22,456 nt of DNA, taken from assembly GCA_046758085.1 (NCBI GenBank), contig JBHHZP010000050.1, positions 1-22,456 of the forward strand. Reading direction: 5' to 3'. The notes beneath the pieces are model-generated. The model was not told the DNA's origin and ran no database searches. It saw only the letters and a list, made by a program, of their open reading frames with translations. Positions 1 to 7,959 of this stretch are shown here, piece by piece; positions within the stretch are counted from its first letter, which is position 1; the number at the start of each line of letters is the position of its first letter. A program made the position numbers and the translations under genes. The DNA comes from VRUB01 sp046758085. GTDB lineage: Bacteria > Pseudomonadota > Gammaproteobacteria > Acidiferrobacterales > SPGG2.

Positions 1-851
1 GGGGTCACGTAGCGTTCCACCGGAAGATGATGCTCGCTCGGTGCCAGGTACTGACCGAGGGTCAACATGTCGCAGTCGTGTGCGCGCAGCTCGCGCATCA
101 CCTGCTCGACCTCTTCGAGCTCCTCGCCCAGCCCCAGCATCAGACCCGATTTGGTGGGGATCGCGGGATGCCGTTGCTTGAATTGCTGGATCAGGCGAAG
201 CGACCACTGATAGTCGGCGCCCGGGCGTGCCTGCTTGTACAGTCGCGGCACTGTCTCGAGATTGTGATTGAACACATCGGGCGGCTCCCGCTCCAGGATA
301 TCAAGCGCCCGCTCCATGCGGCCGCGGAAATCGGGCACCAGTATCTCGATGCGGATTCCAGGGCTGCGCGCACGCACGGCGCGTACGCACTCAGCGAAGT
401 GACCGGCGCCACCGTCGCGCAGGTCGTCGCGATCGACCGAGGTGATTACGACATAACGCAATCGCATTGCGCTCACCGTCTGCGCCAGACTGGCCGGCTC
501 GTTGGGATCGAGTGGCAGCGGACGTCCGTGGGCGACGTCGCAGAACGGGCAGCGTCGCGTGCATAGATCGCCCATAATCATGAAGGTCGCGGTACCGTGT
601 CCGAAGCACTCCGGCAGATTTGGACAGGAGGCCTCTTCGCACACGGTATACAACCGGTTCTGGCGCAGCATGTCTTTCACACGTTGCACCGCAGGACCGG
701 TGGGCAGCTTGACCCGGATCCAGGATGGCTTTGGTAAGCGTTCGCTGCGCGGAACGATCTTGACAGGAATTCGTGCCGTCTTGGCGGCGCCCTTCTCGCG
801 TCGGCGCGCCGATGGCCGAGATCGTTCTGCTGTGTGCTTGGACTCCGACAT
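1..851 (-). CDS. lipA: Lipoyl synthase LipA (partial, C-terminus beyond left edge)
   Basis: This radical SAM enzyme inserts two sulfurs into protein-bound octanoyl groups to make lipoyl cofactor on E2-type lipoyl domains, using two 4Fe-4S clusters. Reading from the ATG at 851, 283 codons are visible before the edge. The auxiliary-cluster cysteines are C71, C76 and C82 (CEEASCPNLPEC). The radical SAM triad is C97, C101 and C104 (CTRRCPFC). Further family blocks follow: VVITSVDRDDLRDGG, FNHNLETVPRLY, TKSGLMLGLGE and, at the edge, HLPVERYVTP. LipA is usually about 310-350 residues, so only the last few dozen residues are missing. The basic N-terminus (about 40 residues) is typical of proteobacterial LipA. 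It lies 90 nt downstream of the alpha/beta hydrolase and below aceE-aceF-lpd, whose products need lipoylation. No strong Shine-Dalgarno sequence precedes the chosen ATG, so the exact start is less certain than the identity. No lipB is visible. Confidence 0.97.
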   Translation of the reverse strand, partial: MSESKHTAERSRPSARRREKGAAKTARIPVKIVPRSERLPKPSWIRVKLPTGPAVQRVKDMLRQNRLYTVCEEASCPNLPECFGHGTATFMIMGDLCTRRCPFCDVAHGRPLPLDPNEPASLAQTVSAMRLRYVVITSVDRDDLRDGGAGHFAECVRAVRARSPGIRIEILVPDFRGRMERALDILEREPPDVFNHNLETVPRLYKQARPGADYQWSLRLIQQFKQRHPAIPTKSGLMLGLGEELEEVEQVMRELRAHDCDMLTLGQYLAPSEHHLPVERYVT

Positions 852-941
852 GATATGTTCTGATCAAGATCGAAACAGGTTTCAGACGCTCGCGCTGCCA
901 ATAATAAAAGGATATCCCTTGCGGCGCGCCATTGCACCCAT

Positions 942-1724
942 TCAGCCGCTATGGTTGTCAAGAAACCGGCGGATCTCCGCGGTCAAGCGCTCGGGCTGAT
1001 CCACATGCAACCAATGCCCGGCCCCCGGAATCACCACGATCTCGGCGTTGGGAAACAATCGGCGCACCTCCTGGTCGTGCGCGGCCTGGCGGTACGGCGA
1101 GCGCTCACCGTACAAGAAAAGCGCCTGGCCATCGAAGCCGTGCGCGGGCGCGATCGTGGGGAAATCCGCCAGCTCGCCCGTGTGTGCAGCCAGCACGGGA
1201 AGATTGATGCGCCAATCGAAGCGCCGATCACGGTATACGAGGTTTTGCAACAAAAACGCGCGCACCCCGGAATCGGGGATACGGGTACGTAGCACCCGGT
1301 CGACCTCGTCGCGGCGCCTCATGCCACCGAGATTGACGCCCTGCATCGCCTCGACGTACGACGACAGGCTGTGCTCGTAGCGCACCGGCGCGATGTCTAG
1401 GACGATCAGCGCGTCGAGCAGCCGTGGTTGCTCCAGTGCCAATACCATTGCCGCCTTGCCGCCCATACTGTGACCGAGCACGACGGTCTTGCCCAGGCCG
1501 TGCCGCTCGATGACGCTGGCAACATCGCCCGCAAGCTCACGGTAGGACATGGACTCCGTCCAGGGCGAGCCGCCGTGATTGCGCAGATCCAGGGTATACA
1601 CGTGATGCGTCGTCGCCAGGCGGGTGGCGATGGCCTTCCAGTTTCTGCCTGAGCCGAATAGCCCGTGAAGGATCATGAGCGGTGGCCCGGCCCCTTGATC
1701 ATCGTAGGAGAGTGTTACAGCCAT
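942..1724 (-). CDS. Alpha/beta-fold hydrolase, YbfF-like esterase
   Basis: This is a 260-residue alpha/beta hydrolase. The oxyanion segment is LHGLFGSGRNW (residues 19-29). The nucleophile elbow is GHSMGG with S86. H237 lies in GAGHWLH. The block LDIAPVRY puts D110 where the unusual catalytic acid of the E. coli YbfF family sits. Together these suggest an esterase acting on short acyl esters or acyl thioesters, but the substrate cannot be read from sequence. A longer in-frame start at 1841 would add 39 residues with no family character. The ATG at 1724 (MAVTLSYDDQG) begins exactly where the fold begins, so it is chosen, although its Shine-Dalgarno is weak. It lies between lpd (182 nt upstream) and lipA (90 nt downstream) on the same strand. 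This could link it to lipoate metabolism, but that is inference from position only. Confidence 0.88.
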   Translation of the reverse strand: MAVTLSYDDQGAGPPLMILHGLFGSGRNWKAIATRLATTHHVYTLDLRNHGGSPWTESMSYRELAGDVASVIERHGLGKTVVLGHSMGGKAAMVLALEQPRLLDALIVLDIAPVRYEHSLSSYVEAMQGVNLGGMRRRDEVDRVLRTRIPDSGVRAFLLQNLVYRDRRFDWRINLPVLAAHTGELADFPTIAPAHGFDGQALFLYGERSPYRQAAHDQEVRRLFPNAEIVVIPGAGHWLHVDQPERLTAEIRRFLDNHSG

Positions 1725-1906
1725 TAACCGGACCAAACAATATTCGTTAACGCGCTCTCTTGCCGAGAGGCGCAGAGGACGCAAAGAAAGCTGATAAGAA
1801 AACTCCGTTATGTGCCTGCGCGAATCGTGTGCTGTCAACACAACTGCGGGGCAAACGACGTGCGCTTGTCATCGGTGAATCGAAACAATCTGTGTGTTCC
1901 TCGCAA

Positions 1907-3658
1907 CTACTTCTTGCGGGGCATGTAGAGATCGGTAATCGTGCCCTCGAACGCTTCGGCAGCGAACGCGACCGTCTCCGACAGCGTGGGGTGCGGATGA
2001 ATGGTGAGCCCAATGTCTTGGGCGTCGCAGCCCATTTCGATTGCAAGACCAACCTCGGCAATCAGATCACCAGCATTCGGACCCACGATGCCGGCACCGA
2101 TGACGCGACCGCTGTCCGTCTCGAATAACAGCTTGGTTATACCCTCGTCGCGTGCCAGGCCGAGCGCACGGCCGCTCGCGGCCCACGGAAACACGCCCTT
2201 GCCGTAGTCGAGCTTCTGTTCCTTCGCCTCGGCCTCGGTCACGCCGGTCCACGCCACCTCGGGATCCGTGTACGCCACCGACGGTATAACGCGTGCATCA
2301 AAGGCACTCTTGAGCCCCGCGGCGACCTCCGCGGCTACCTTACCCTCGTGGGTCGCCTTGTGCGCGAGCATCGGCTGCCCGACGACGTCGCCGATAGCAA
2401 AGATATGCGCCACGTTCGTGCGTTGTTGATTGTCCACGGGAATGAAACCGCGTTCATCGACTGCCACGCCCGCGCGCTCCGCGCCGATCGACGTGCCGTT
2501 GGGTATGCGGCCGACCGCCACCAGCACGCGATCAAACACCTGTGACGCCGGCGCCTTGTCGCCCTCAAAGAAAACCTTTAGCCCCTTAGATTGGGGCTCA
2601 ACACGGGTGACCTTGGTTTTGAGATAAATATTCTCGTATTGCTTGTCGATGCGCCTTTGCAGCGGGCGCACGATATCCTTATCCACACCTACCATCAGTG
2701 AGTCCAGGAGCTCGACCACGGTAACCTTAGCACCGAGCTCGTAGTAAACCGTGGCCACCTCCAACCCGATAATTCCGCCACCGATCACTAGCAGGTGCTT
2801 GGGAATATCAGACAGCTCCAGCGCCCCGGTAGAGTCGATCACGCGCGGGTCGTCGTGCGGGATGCCGGGAATGGTGCTCGCCTGCGAGCCGGCCGCGATG
2901 ATCGCCTGATCGAACGAAACGGCCAGCTTGCCGTCAGCGGTTTCCACCTCGAGCACCTTGGGCGAGACAAACGAACCGCGACCCTGGATCACCTTGACCT
3001 TGCGCTGCTTGGCAAGCCCGGCAAGCCCCGTCGTTAGCCGCCCGACGACCCGGTCCTTCCAGCCGCGCAGCTTGTCCAAATCGATACGCGGCGCGCCGAA
3101 TCTGACGCCGTGTTGCGCCATATCCCGGGCCTCGGCGATGACCTTGGCGGTGTGCAGCAGTGCCTTGGACGGGATGCAACCGACATTAAGACACACGCCG
3201 CCAAGCTTGGGGTAACGTTCGACCAGCACGGTCTGCTTGCCGAGGTCAGCGGCACGAAACGCCGCCGTGTACCCGCCGGGACCGGCCCCGAGCACGAGGA
3301 CCTCCGCATGCACATCGCCGCTGGCGGCAGCCGCCGGGGTTTTGGCCAGTGCCGGCGCAGGCGGCGCCGGGCTAGCGTCTTGGGTCGCGCCAGGCGTACC
3401 GGTCCCGGCGGTTTTCGCTTCCGCCTTCAGCGTCAAGATCACCGAGCCTTCGGAGACCTTGCCACCCACCTTGACCTTGACCGCGTCGACCACCCCGGCC
3501 AGCGGCGCCGGGACATCCATGGTCGCCTTGTCGCTCTCTAGCGTAATCAGCGGATCCTCGATATTTACGGTATCGCCCGGCGCGACATGCACTTCGATGA
3601 TGCCCACATCCTTGAATTCACCAATGTCCGGGACCTTCACCTCAGTGATCTGGCTCAT
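1907..3658 (-). CDS. lpd: Dihydrolipoyl dehydrogenase (PDH E3) with N-terminal lipoyl domain
   Basis: This E3 component reoxidises dihydrolipoyl groups of the pyruvate dehydrogenase complex with NAD+. It has 583 residues, against about 470 for a plain E3. The extra part is an N-terminal lipoyl domain (1-80) with the lipoylation lysine K44 in ESDKATMDVP and an Ala/Pro linker (about 82-113). The FAD-binding GAGPGGYTAA lies at 124-133. The redox disulfide is CLNVGC (C156, C161), and the second nucleotide-binding loop contains VIGGGIIGLE. The C-terminal catalytic block is HPHPTLSE with H556 and E561. Lipoyl-E3 fusions are known from Neisseria, Ralstonia and relatives. The ATG at 3658 follows AAGAGG with a 7-nt spacer. 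It is third in the aceE-aceF-lpd cluster, 58 nt after aceF. The lipoyl domain closely resembles that of the neighbouring E2. Confidence 0.98.
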   Translation of the reverse strand: MSQITEVKVPDIGEFKDVGIIEVHVAPGDTVNIEDPLITLESDKATMDVPAPLAGVVDAVKVKVGGKVSEGSVILTLKAEAKTAGTGTPGATQDASPAPPAPALAKTPAAAASGDVHAEVLVLGAGPGGYTAAFRAADLGKQTVLVERYPKLGGVCLNVGCIPSKALLHTAKVIAEARDMAQHGVRFGAPRIDLDKLRGWKDRVVGRLTTGLAGLAKQRKVKVIQGRGSFVSPKVLEVETADGKLAVSFDQAIIAAGSQASTIPGIPHDDPRVIDSTGALELSDIPKHLLVIGGGIIGLEVATVYYELGAKVTVVELLDSLMVGVDKDIVRPLQRRIDKQYENIYLKTKVTRVEPQSKGLKVFFEGDKAPASQVFDRVLVAVGRIPNGTSIGAERAGVAVDERGFIPVDNQQRTNVAHIFAIGDVVGQPMLAHKATHEGKVAAEVAAGLKSAFDARVIPSVAYTDPEVAWTGVTEAEAKEQKLDYGKGVFPWAASGRALGLARDEGITKLLFETDSGRVIGAGIVGPNAGDLIAEVGLAIEMGCDAQDIGLTIHPHPTLSETVAFAAEAFEGTITDLYMPRKK

Positions 3659-3716
3659 CGATAGACCTCTTAAGTTTGTTTATGAGCGACCGCGCAGGAG
3701 CGCTGGCCGCATTCTC

Positions 3717-5075
3717 TTATAGCAGCAAGCGCCGGACATCCGTCAGCACGCGGCCGAGAAAACCGGTGAAACGCGCCGCCTGCGCACCGTCGATCACTCG
3801 ATGATCGTAGGAAAGCGACAACGGCAAGATCAATCGCGGCACAAACTCGCCATTGCGAAAAACCGATTGCATCCGTGAGCGCGACACGCCTAGGATTGAG
3901 ACTTCCGGGGCGTTGATGATCGGGGTAAACGCGGTCCCGCCGATTCCCCCGAGGCTCGAGATGGTAAAGCAACCGCCCTGCAGGTCCGTGGGGGTGAGTG
4001 CCTTATCACGGGCACGGGCACTGACCTCGCCCAGTTCTGCCGCAAGGTCATATACACCCTTCTTGTCCACGTCGCGAATCACGGGCACCACCAGCCCGTC
4101 CGGCGTGTCGACCGCTACACCGATATGGTAGTACTTCTTGAGAATCAGGTTCTCCCCGCCCGGTTCGAGCGAGGCGTTGAACTGTGGGTACGCCTTCAGC
4201 GCCGCGACCGATGCCTTCAGCAAAAAGGCGAGCAACGTTAATCTTACTCCCCTGTTTTTCGCATCTTCCTTGAGCTCCTGGCGAAACGCCTCAAGCTCGG
4301 TGATGTCGGCCTCGTCGTGCTGTGTGACATGCGGCAGCAGTACCCAACTGCGATGAAGGTGGGGGCCCGCGATCTTCTTGATCCGGCTGAGCGGCTGCAG
4401 CTCGATAGCGCCGAACTTGGAGAAATCAATCTCCGGCATTGCGGGCAGCACATATCCCGCCGCCGGCGCCGCTGCCCCCGGGTGCGTCAGCCGCTGCTTG
4501 ACAAATGCCTGCACGTCCTGCTGCAAGATGCGTCCCTTCTGGCCCGTACCTTGCACCTGCAGAAGGTCGACTCCGAGCTCACGCGCGAACGCGCGCACCG
4601 AGGGGCTGGCATGCGCGAGCGGGCCACCCGGTCTCTCCAGCACCGGCGGGGGAAGCGTGGCGGGCGGCGTGGGACGAGCGGCGGCAGATGGCGCCGCTGC
4701 GGGTGCGGGTGGTATCGGTGTAGCGGCGCGTGGCGCCGGCGCTTCGTCCGCGGGACCCTCTGCGACGGCGCTCGCCTCAGTCTCATTGGCACCGGCCTGC
4801 GGCTGGGCCGCTGGTTCTGCCTCCGAGACCGACTCGTCGGCCTCCAGCAATGCCACCGCCACGCCCTGCGATATCTTGTCCCCGACCTTTATCTTCACCT
4901 CTTTGACAATACCGGCGGACGGTGAAGGCACATCCATGGTGGCCTTGTCGCTTTCCAACGTGATGAGCGGATCTTCCGCCTTGATTTGATCGCCAGGCGA
5001 GACCAGTACCTCTATGACGTCGACATCCTTGAAGTCACCGATATCCGGTACCACAACTTCTTTCAGGCTAGTCAC
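3717..5075 (-). CDS. aceF: Dihydrolipoyllysine acetyltransferase (PDH E2)
   Basis: This E2 core transfers acetyl from lipoyl to CoA. It has 452 residues, with one lipoyl domain (1-80, K44 in ESDKAT) and a long Ala/Pro/Glu flexible linker (about 81-153). A peripheral subunit-binding domain follows (about 155-195, with SPSVRAFARELGVDL and GTGQKGRIL). The catalytic domain (about 216-452) carries the active-site block DHRVIDG with H425 and D429. E. coli AceF has three lipoyl domains, so this is the short single-lipoyl type; the complex gains a second lipoyl domain type from the E3. The start is a GTG at 5075 with AAGGGG 9 nt upstream; no ATG sits near the domain start. aceE ends 50 nt upstream and lpd begins 58 nt downstream. 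Confidence 0.98.
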   Translation of the reverse strand: MTSLKEVVVPDIGDFKDVDVIEVLVSPGDQIKAEDPLITLESDKATMDVPSPSAGIVKEVKIKVGDKISQGVAVALLEADESVSEAEPAAQPQAGANETEASAVAEGPADEAPAPRAATPIPPAPAAAPSAAARPTPPATLPPPVLERPGGPLAHASPSVRAFARELGVDLLQVQGTGQKGRILQQDVQAFVKQRLTHPGAAAPAAGYVLPAMPEIDFSKFGAIELQPLSRIKKIAGPHLHRSWVLLPHVTQHDEADITELEAFRQELKEDAKNRGVRLTLLAFLLKASVAALKAYPQFNASLEPGGENLILKKYYHIGVAVDTPDGLVVPVIRDVDKKGVYDLAAELGEVSARARDKALTPTDLQGGCFTISSLGGIGGTAFTPIINAPEVSILGVSRSRMQSVFRNGEFVPRLILPLSLSYDHRVIDGAQAARFTGFLGRVLTDVRRLLL

Positions 5076-5125
5076 GATTCCACGCCCCTTGCTTTTTTTC
5101 TTCCCGTCTCGTCGTAACCTTGACG

Positions 5126-7798
5126 CTACACGGTGACCGGGTCCGGTCGATCCGGATCGATATCATACTTCTTGATCGCCTCGTTGACCTTCGCTATGGG
5201 TATCTTCCCCTCGGCCGCTAGCGCCTTAAGCGCAGCGACGCCGATGTAGTATCGATCGACCTCGAAGAACTTGCGTAGTTGCTTGCGTGTGTCACTACGC
5301 CCGAACCCATCGGTCCCGAGGACCACATAGCGCTGCGGCACAAACGGCCGGATCTGATCGGCGAAGGACTTCATGTAATCGGAAGCGGCGATGACCGGGC
5401 CTTCCCGCCCGGCCAGGCTTTGCTCGATGTAGCTGACCCTGGGCTTTGCATCGGGATGCAGCATATTCCATCTCTCGAGCGCCAGCCCTTCGCGACGAAG
5501 CTCGGTAAAGCTCGTCGCACTCCATATGTCTGCAGTGACGCCAAAGTCCTTCTGCAGCAGCTCGGCTGCCGCAATGACCTCGCGTAGTATTGTACCGCTA
5601 CCGAGCAGCTGCACGTGCGGCGTCTTTTTCTTGCCGCCTGCGGACCCGCGAAACAGGTACATGCCCTTGAGGATGCCGGGCTCCGCGCCTTTCGGCATTG
5701 CCGGGTGCGGGTAGTTCTCGTTCATGGTCGTGATGTAGTAATACACGTTCTCCTGTTCCTGGAACATTCGCCGCAGCCCATCCTGGATAATCACCGCAAG
5801 CTCGTAAGCGAATGTCGGGTCATAGGCCACGCAGTTCGGGATCGTGGCAGCGATCAGGTGACTGTGGCCATCCTGGTGCTGCAGCCCCTCGCCCGCGAGC
5901 GTCGTGCGCCCGGCGGTGCCGCCGATGAGAAAGCCGCGCGCCTGCATGTCACCGGCGGCCCAGGCCAGGTCACCCACGCGCTGAAAGCCGAACATGGAGT
6001 AGAAGACATAGAACGGAACCATGCTCACGCCATGATTGCTGTAAGCGGTGCCGGCAGCCATCCACGAGCACAGCGAGCCCGCCTCGCTGATTCCTTCCTC
6101 GATCACCTGGCCCTTCCGGTCCTCACGGTAATACATCAGTTGATCGGCGTCCTCCGGCTTGTACAGCTGGCCGACGGGTGAATAGATCCCGAGCTGCCGG
6201 AACAGCCCTTCCATGCCGAAGGTACGCGCCTCGTCCGGGACGATGGGGACGATGTACTGGCCGATGTGCTTGTCGCGGGTGAGCGCGGTGAGGATGCGAA
6301 CGAACGCCATCGTAGTGGAGATCTCGCGATCGCCCGTGCCCTTGAGCTGGGTATCGAACGCCGACAGGTCAGGTACCTTATGAGACTGGGCGCGCCGGCG
6401 CCGGTGCGGCAGGTAGCCGCCGAGCGCCTGGCGCCGTTCCTTGAGGTAGCGGATCTCCGGGCTGTCCTCCGGCGGCCGGTAGAACGGCGCCTCGGCGATC
6501 TTGTCGTCGGAGATCGGGATGTTGAAACGATCGCGAAAGGCCTTCAGCGCCTCCTCCCCCATCTTCTTCTGCTGATGGGTGATGTTCTGCCCCTCGCCGG
6601 CCTCGCCCATGCCATAACCCTTCACCGTCTTCGCAAGGATCACTGTCGGCTGGCCTTCGTGCTTGACCGCCGCGGCATAGGCCGCGTAGATCTTGTGCGG
6701 GTCATGACCGCCCCGGTTCAGGCGCCAAACGTCGTCATCGGTCATGTTGGCGACCATGGCCTTGAGCTCGGGGTACCTTCCGAAGAACTTCTCGCGCACG
6801 TAGGCACCGTCCCTGGCCTTGAATGCCTGGTACTCGCCATCGACGCACTCTTCGAAACGTTGACGCAGCAGTCCCTGGGTGTCGCGCATGATCAGGGGAT
6901 CCCAGTAGGACCCCCAGATCACCTTGATGACGTTCCATCCGGCCCCGCGGAAATCCGCCTCCAGCTCTTGGATGATCTTGCCATTGCCGCGCACCGGGCC
7001 ATCGAGGCGCTGCAGGTTACAGTTCACCACGAAAATGAGGTTGTCGAGTCGTTCCCTGGCGGCCATGGAGATGGCGCCAAGGGCCTCGGGCTCGTCGGTC
7101 TCACCGTCGCCGATGAACACCCAGACCTTGCGACCCTCGGTGTCGAGAATACCGCGGTTGTGCAGGTACTTCATAAAGCGCGCCTGATAGATACCCATGA
7201 TCGGCCCCAGACCCATGGACACGGTAGGAAACTGCCAGAACTTCGGCATCAACCAGGGATGGGGATACGACGACAGGCCTTCGCCATCCACTTCCTGACG
7301 GAACTTATGCAACCGCTCTTCCGATAGGCGTCCTTCGAGAAAGGCGCGTGCATAGATCCCCGGCGCCGAATGGCCTTGAATAAAAATCAAGTCGCCGCCG
7401 TGGGTCTCGCTGGGCGCATGCCAGAAGTGATTAAAACCCACATCGTAGAGCGTGGCGGCCGAACCAAAGCTCGCGATGTGACCGCCGAGCTCGGTACTGA
7501 TGCGGTTCGCGCGCACGACCATGGCCATGGCGTTCCAACGGATGAACGATCGAAGCCGCCACTCGATCGCCGGATCGCCCGGGCTGCGCTCCTCCTGCGC
7601 GGCGGGGATGGTGTTGAGATAGGCAGTGTTCGCGCTGAACGGCAGGTACGCGCCGGAGCGCCGTGCTGTGTCGATCAGCTGCTCGAGCAAAAAGTGTGCG
7701 CGCTCGGGCCCCTCGCGCGCTAGCACCGCCTCCAGCGCCTCGAGCCATTCTTGCGTCTCGATCGGATCGAGATCCTGCCCTTTTGCCACGTCTAACAT
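5126..7798 (-). CDS. aceE: Pyruvate dehydrogenase E1 component (homodimeric type)
   Basis: This ThDP-dependent E1 decarboxylates pyruvate and reductively acetylates the E2 lipoyl group. From the ATG at 7798 it has 890 residues, close to E. coli AceE (887). The ThDP/Mg motif begins GDGETDEPE (G230-D231-G232) and ends in VVNCNLQRLDGPVRGN (about 258-272). Other family blocks are SGAYLPFSANTAYLNTIP, STELGGHIASFGSAATLYDVG (positions about 101-121) and, in the second half, GRTTLAGEGLQHQDGHSHL. An in-frame GTG at 7813 would add five residues, but the strong Shine-Dalgarno GGAGG (7803-7807) lies inside that extension and is spaced 5 nt from the ATG at 7798, which decides the start. It is the first gene of the aceE-aceF-lpd cluster and follows maeB after 161 nt. 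Confidence 0.98.
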   Translation of the reverse strand: MLDVAKGQDLDPIETQEWLEALEAVLAREGPERAHFLLEQLIDTARRSGAYLPFSANTAYLNTIPAAQEERSPGDPAIEWRLRSFIRWNAMAMVVRANRISTELGGHIASFGSAATLYDVGFNHFWHAPSETHGGDLIFIQGHSAPGIYARAFLEGRLSEERLHKFRQEVDGEGLSSYPHPWLMPKFWQFPTVSMGLGPIMGIYQARFMKYLHNRGILDTEGRKVWVFIGDGETDEPEALGAISMAARERLDNLIFVVNCNLQRLDGPVRGNGKIIQELEADFRGAGWNVIKVIWGSYWDPLIMRDTQGLLRQRFEECVDGEYQAFKARDGAYVREKFFGRYPELKAMVANMTDDDVWRLNRGGHDPHKIYAAYAAAVKHEGQPTVILAKTVKGYGMGEAGEGQNITHQQKKMGEEALKAFRDRFNIPISDDKIAEAPFYRPPEDSPEIRYLKERRQALGGYLPHRRRRAQSHKVPDLSAFDTQLKGTGDREISTTMAFVRILTALTRDKHIGQYIVPIVPDEARTFGMEGLFRQLGIYSPVGQLYKPEDADQLMYYREDRKGQVIEEGISEAGSLCSWMAAGTAYSNHGVSMVPFYVFYSMFGFQRVGDLAWAAGDMQARGFLIGGTAGRTTLAGEGLQHQDGHSHLIAATIPNCVAYDPTFAYELAVIIQDGLRRMFQEQENVYYYITTMNENYPHPAMPKGAEPGILKGMYLFRGSAGGKKKTPHVQLLGSGTILREVIAAAELLQKDFGVTADIWSATSFTELRREGLALERWNMLHPDAKPRVSYIEQSLAGREGPVIAASDYMKSFADQIRPFVPQRYVVLGTDGFGRSDTRKQLRKFFEVDRYYIGVAALKALAAEGKIPIAKVNEAIKKYDIDPDRPDPVTV

Positions 7799-7816
7799 CT
7801 TACCCTCCGTCACATA

Positions 7817-7832
7817 CGGCGCGGTTGCGCCG
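7817..7832 (-). promoter_or_regulatory. Leader hairpin directly upstream of the aceE ribosome binding site
   Basis: A perfect 6-bp stem (CGGCGC / GCGCCG) with a 4-nt loop lies 9 nt from the GGAGG of aceE, in the mRNA leader. It could influence translation initiation or protect the 5' end. There is no T-tract, so it is not a terminator. Confidence 0.35.
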
Positions 7833-7890
7833 CGATTTAGAGGCTATTTGAATCCATACCAGCACCGCTGCGCCCTGCCCCTACTGCCCG

Positions 7891-7899
7891 ATCATACCA
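7891..7899 (-). promoter_or_regulatory. Possible extended -10 promoter for aceE
   Basis: On the minus strand this reads TGG-TATGAT, an extended -10 (TGn plus TATGAT), 93 nt upstream of the aceE ATG. No good -35 lies at the usual distance. The same strand has a similar TGG-TATGCT before acnA. The flanking decamer CATACCAGCA (plus strand) occurs twice, at 7855-7864 and 7893-7902. This is a pattern match only. Confidence 0.4.
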
Positions 7900-7959
7900 G
7901 CATAGCGAGCGATTGACTTTCAAGGACGCGTCGCGCTGAACGCGCGGGGCGGGGCGTAA

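Noticed and set aside
1755..1769. CTCTC-TTGCC-GAGAG hairpin downstream of lpd
   Set aside because: Only 5 bp of stem with no T-tract, so it is not supported as a terminator for the PDH cluster.
6266..7327. A 353-residue open frame on the plus strand opposite aceE
   Set aside because: It is the antisense shadow of AceE with no ribosome binding site or recognisable domain.
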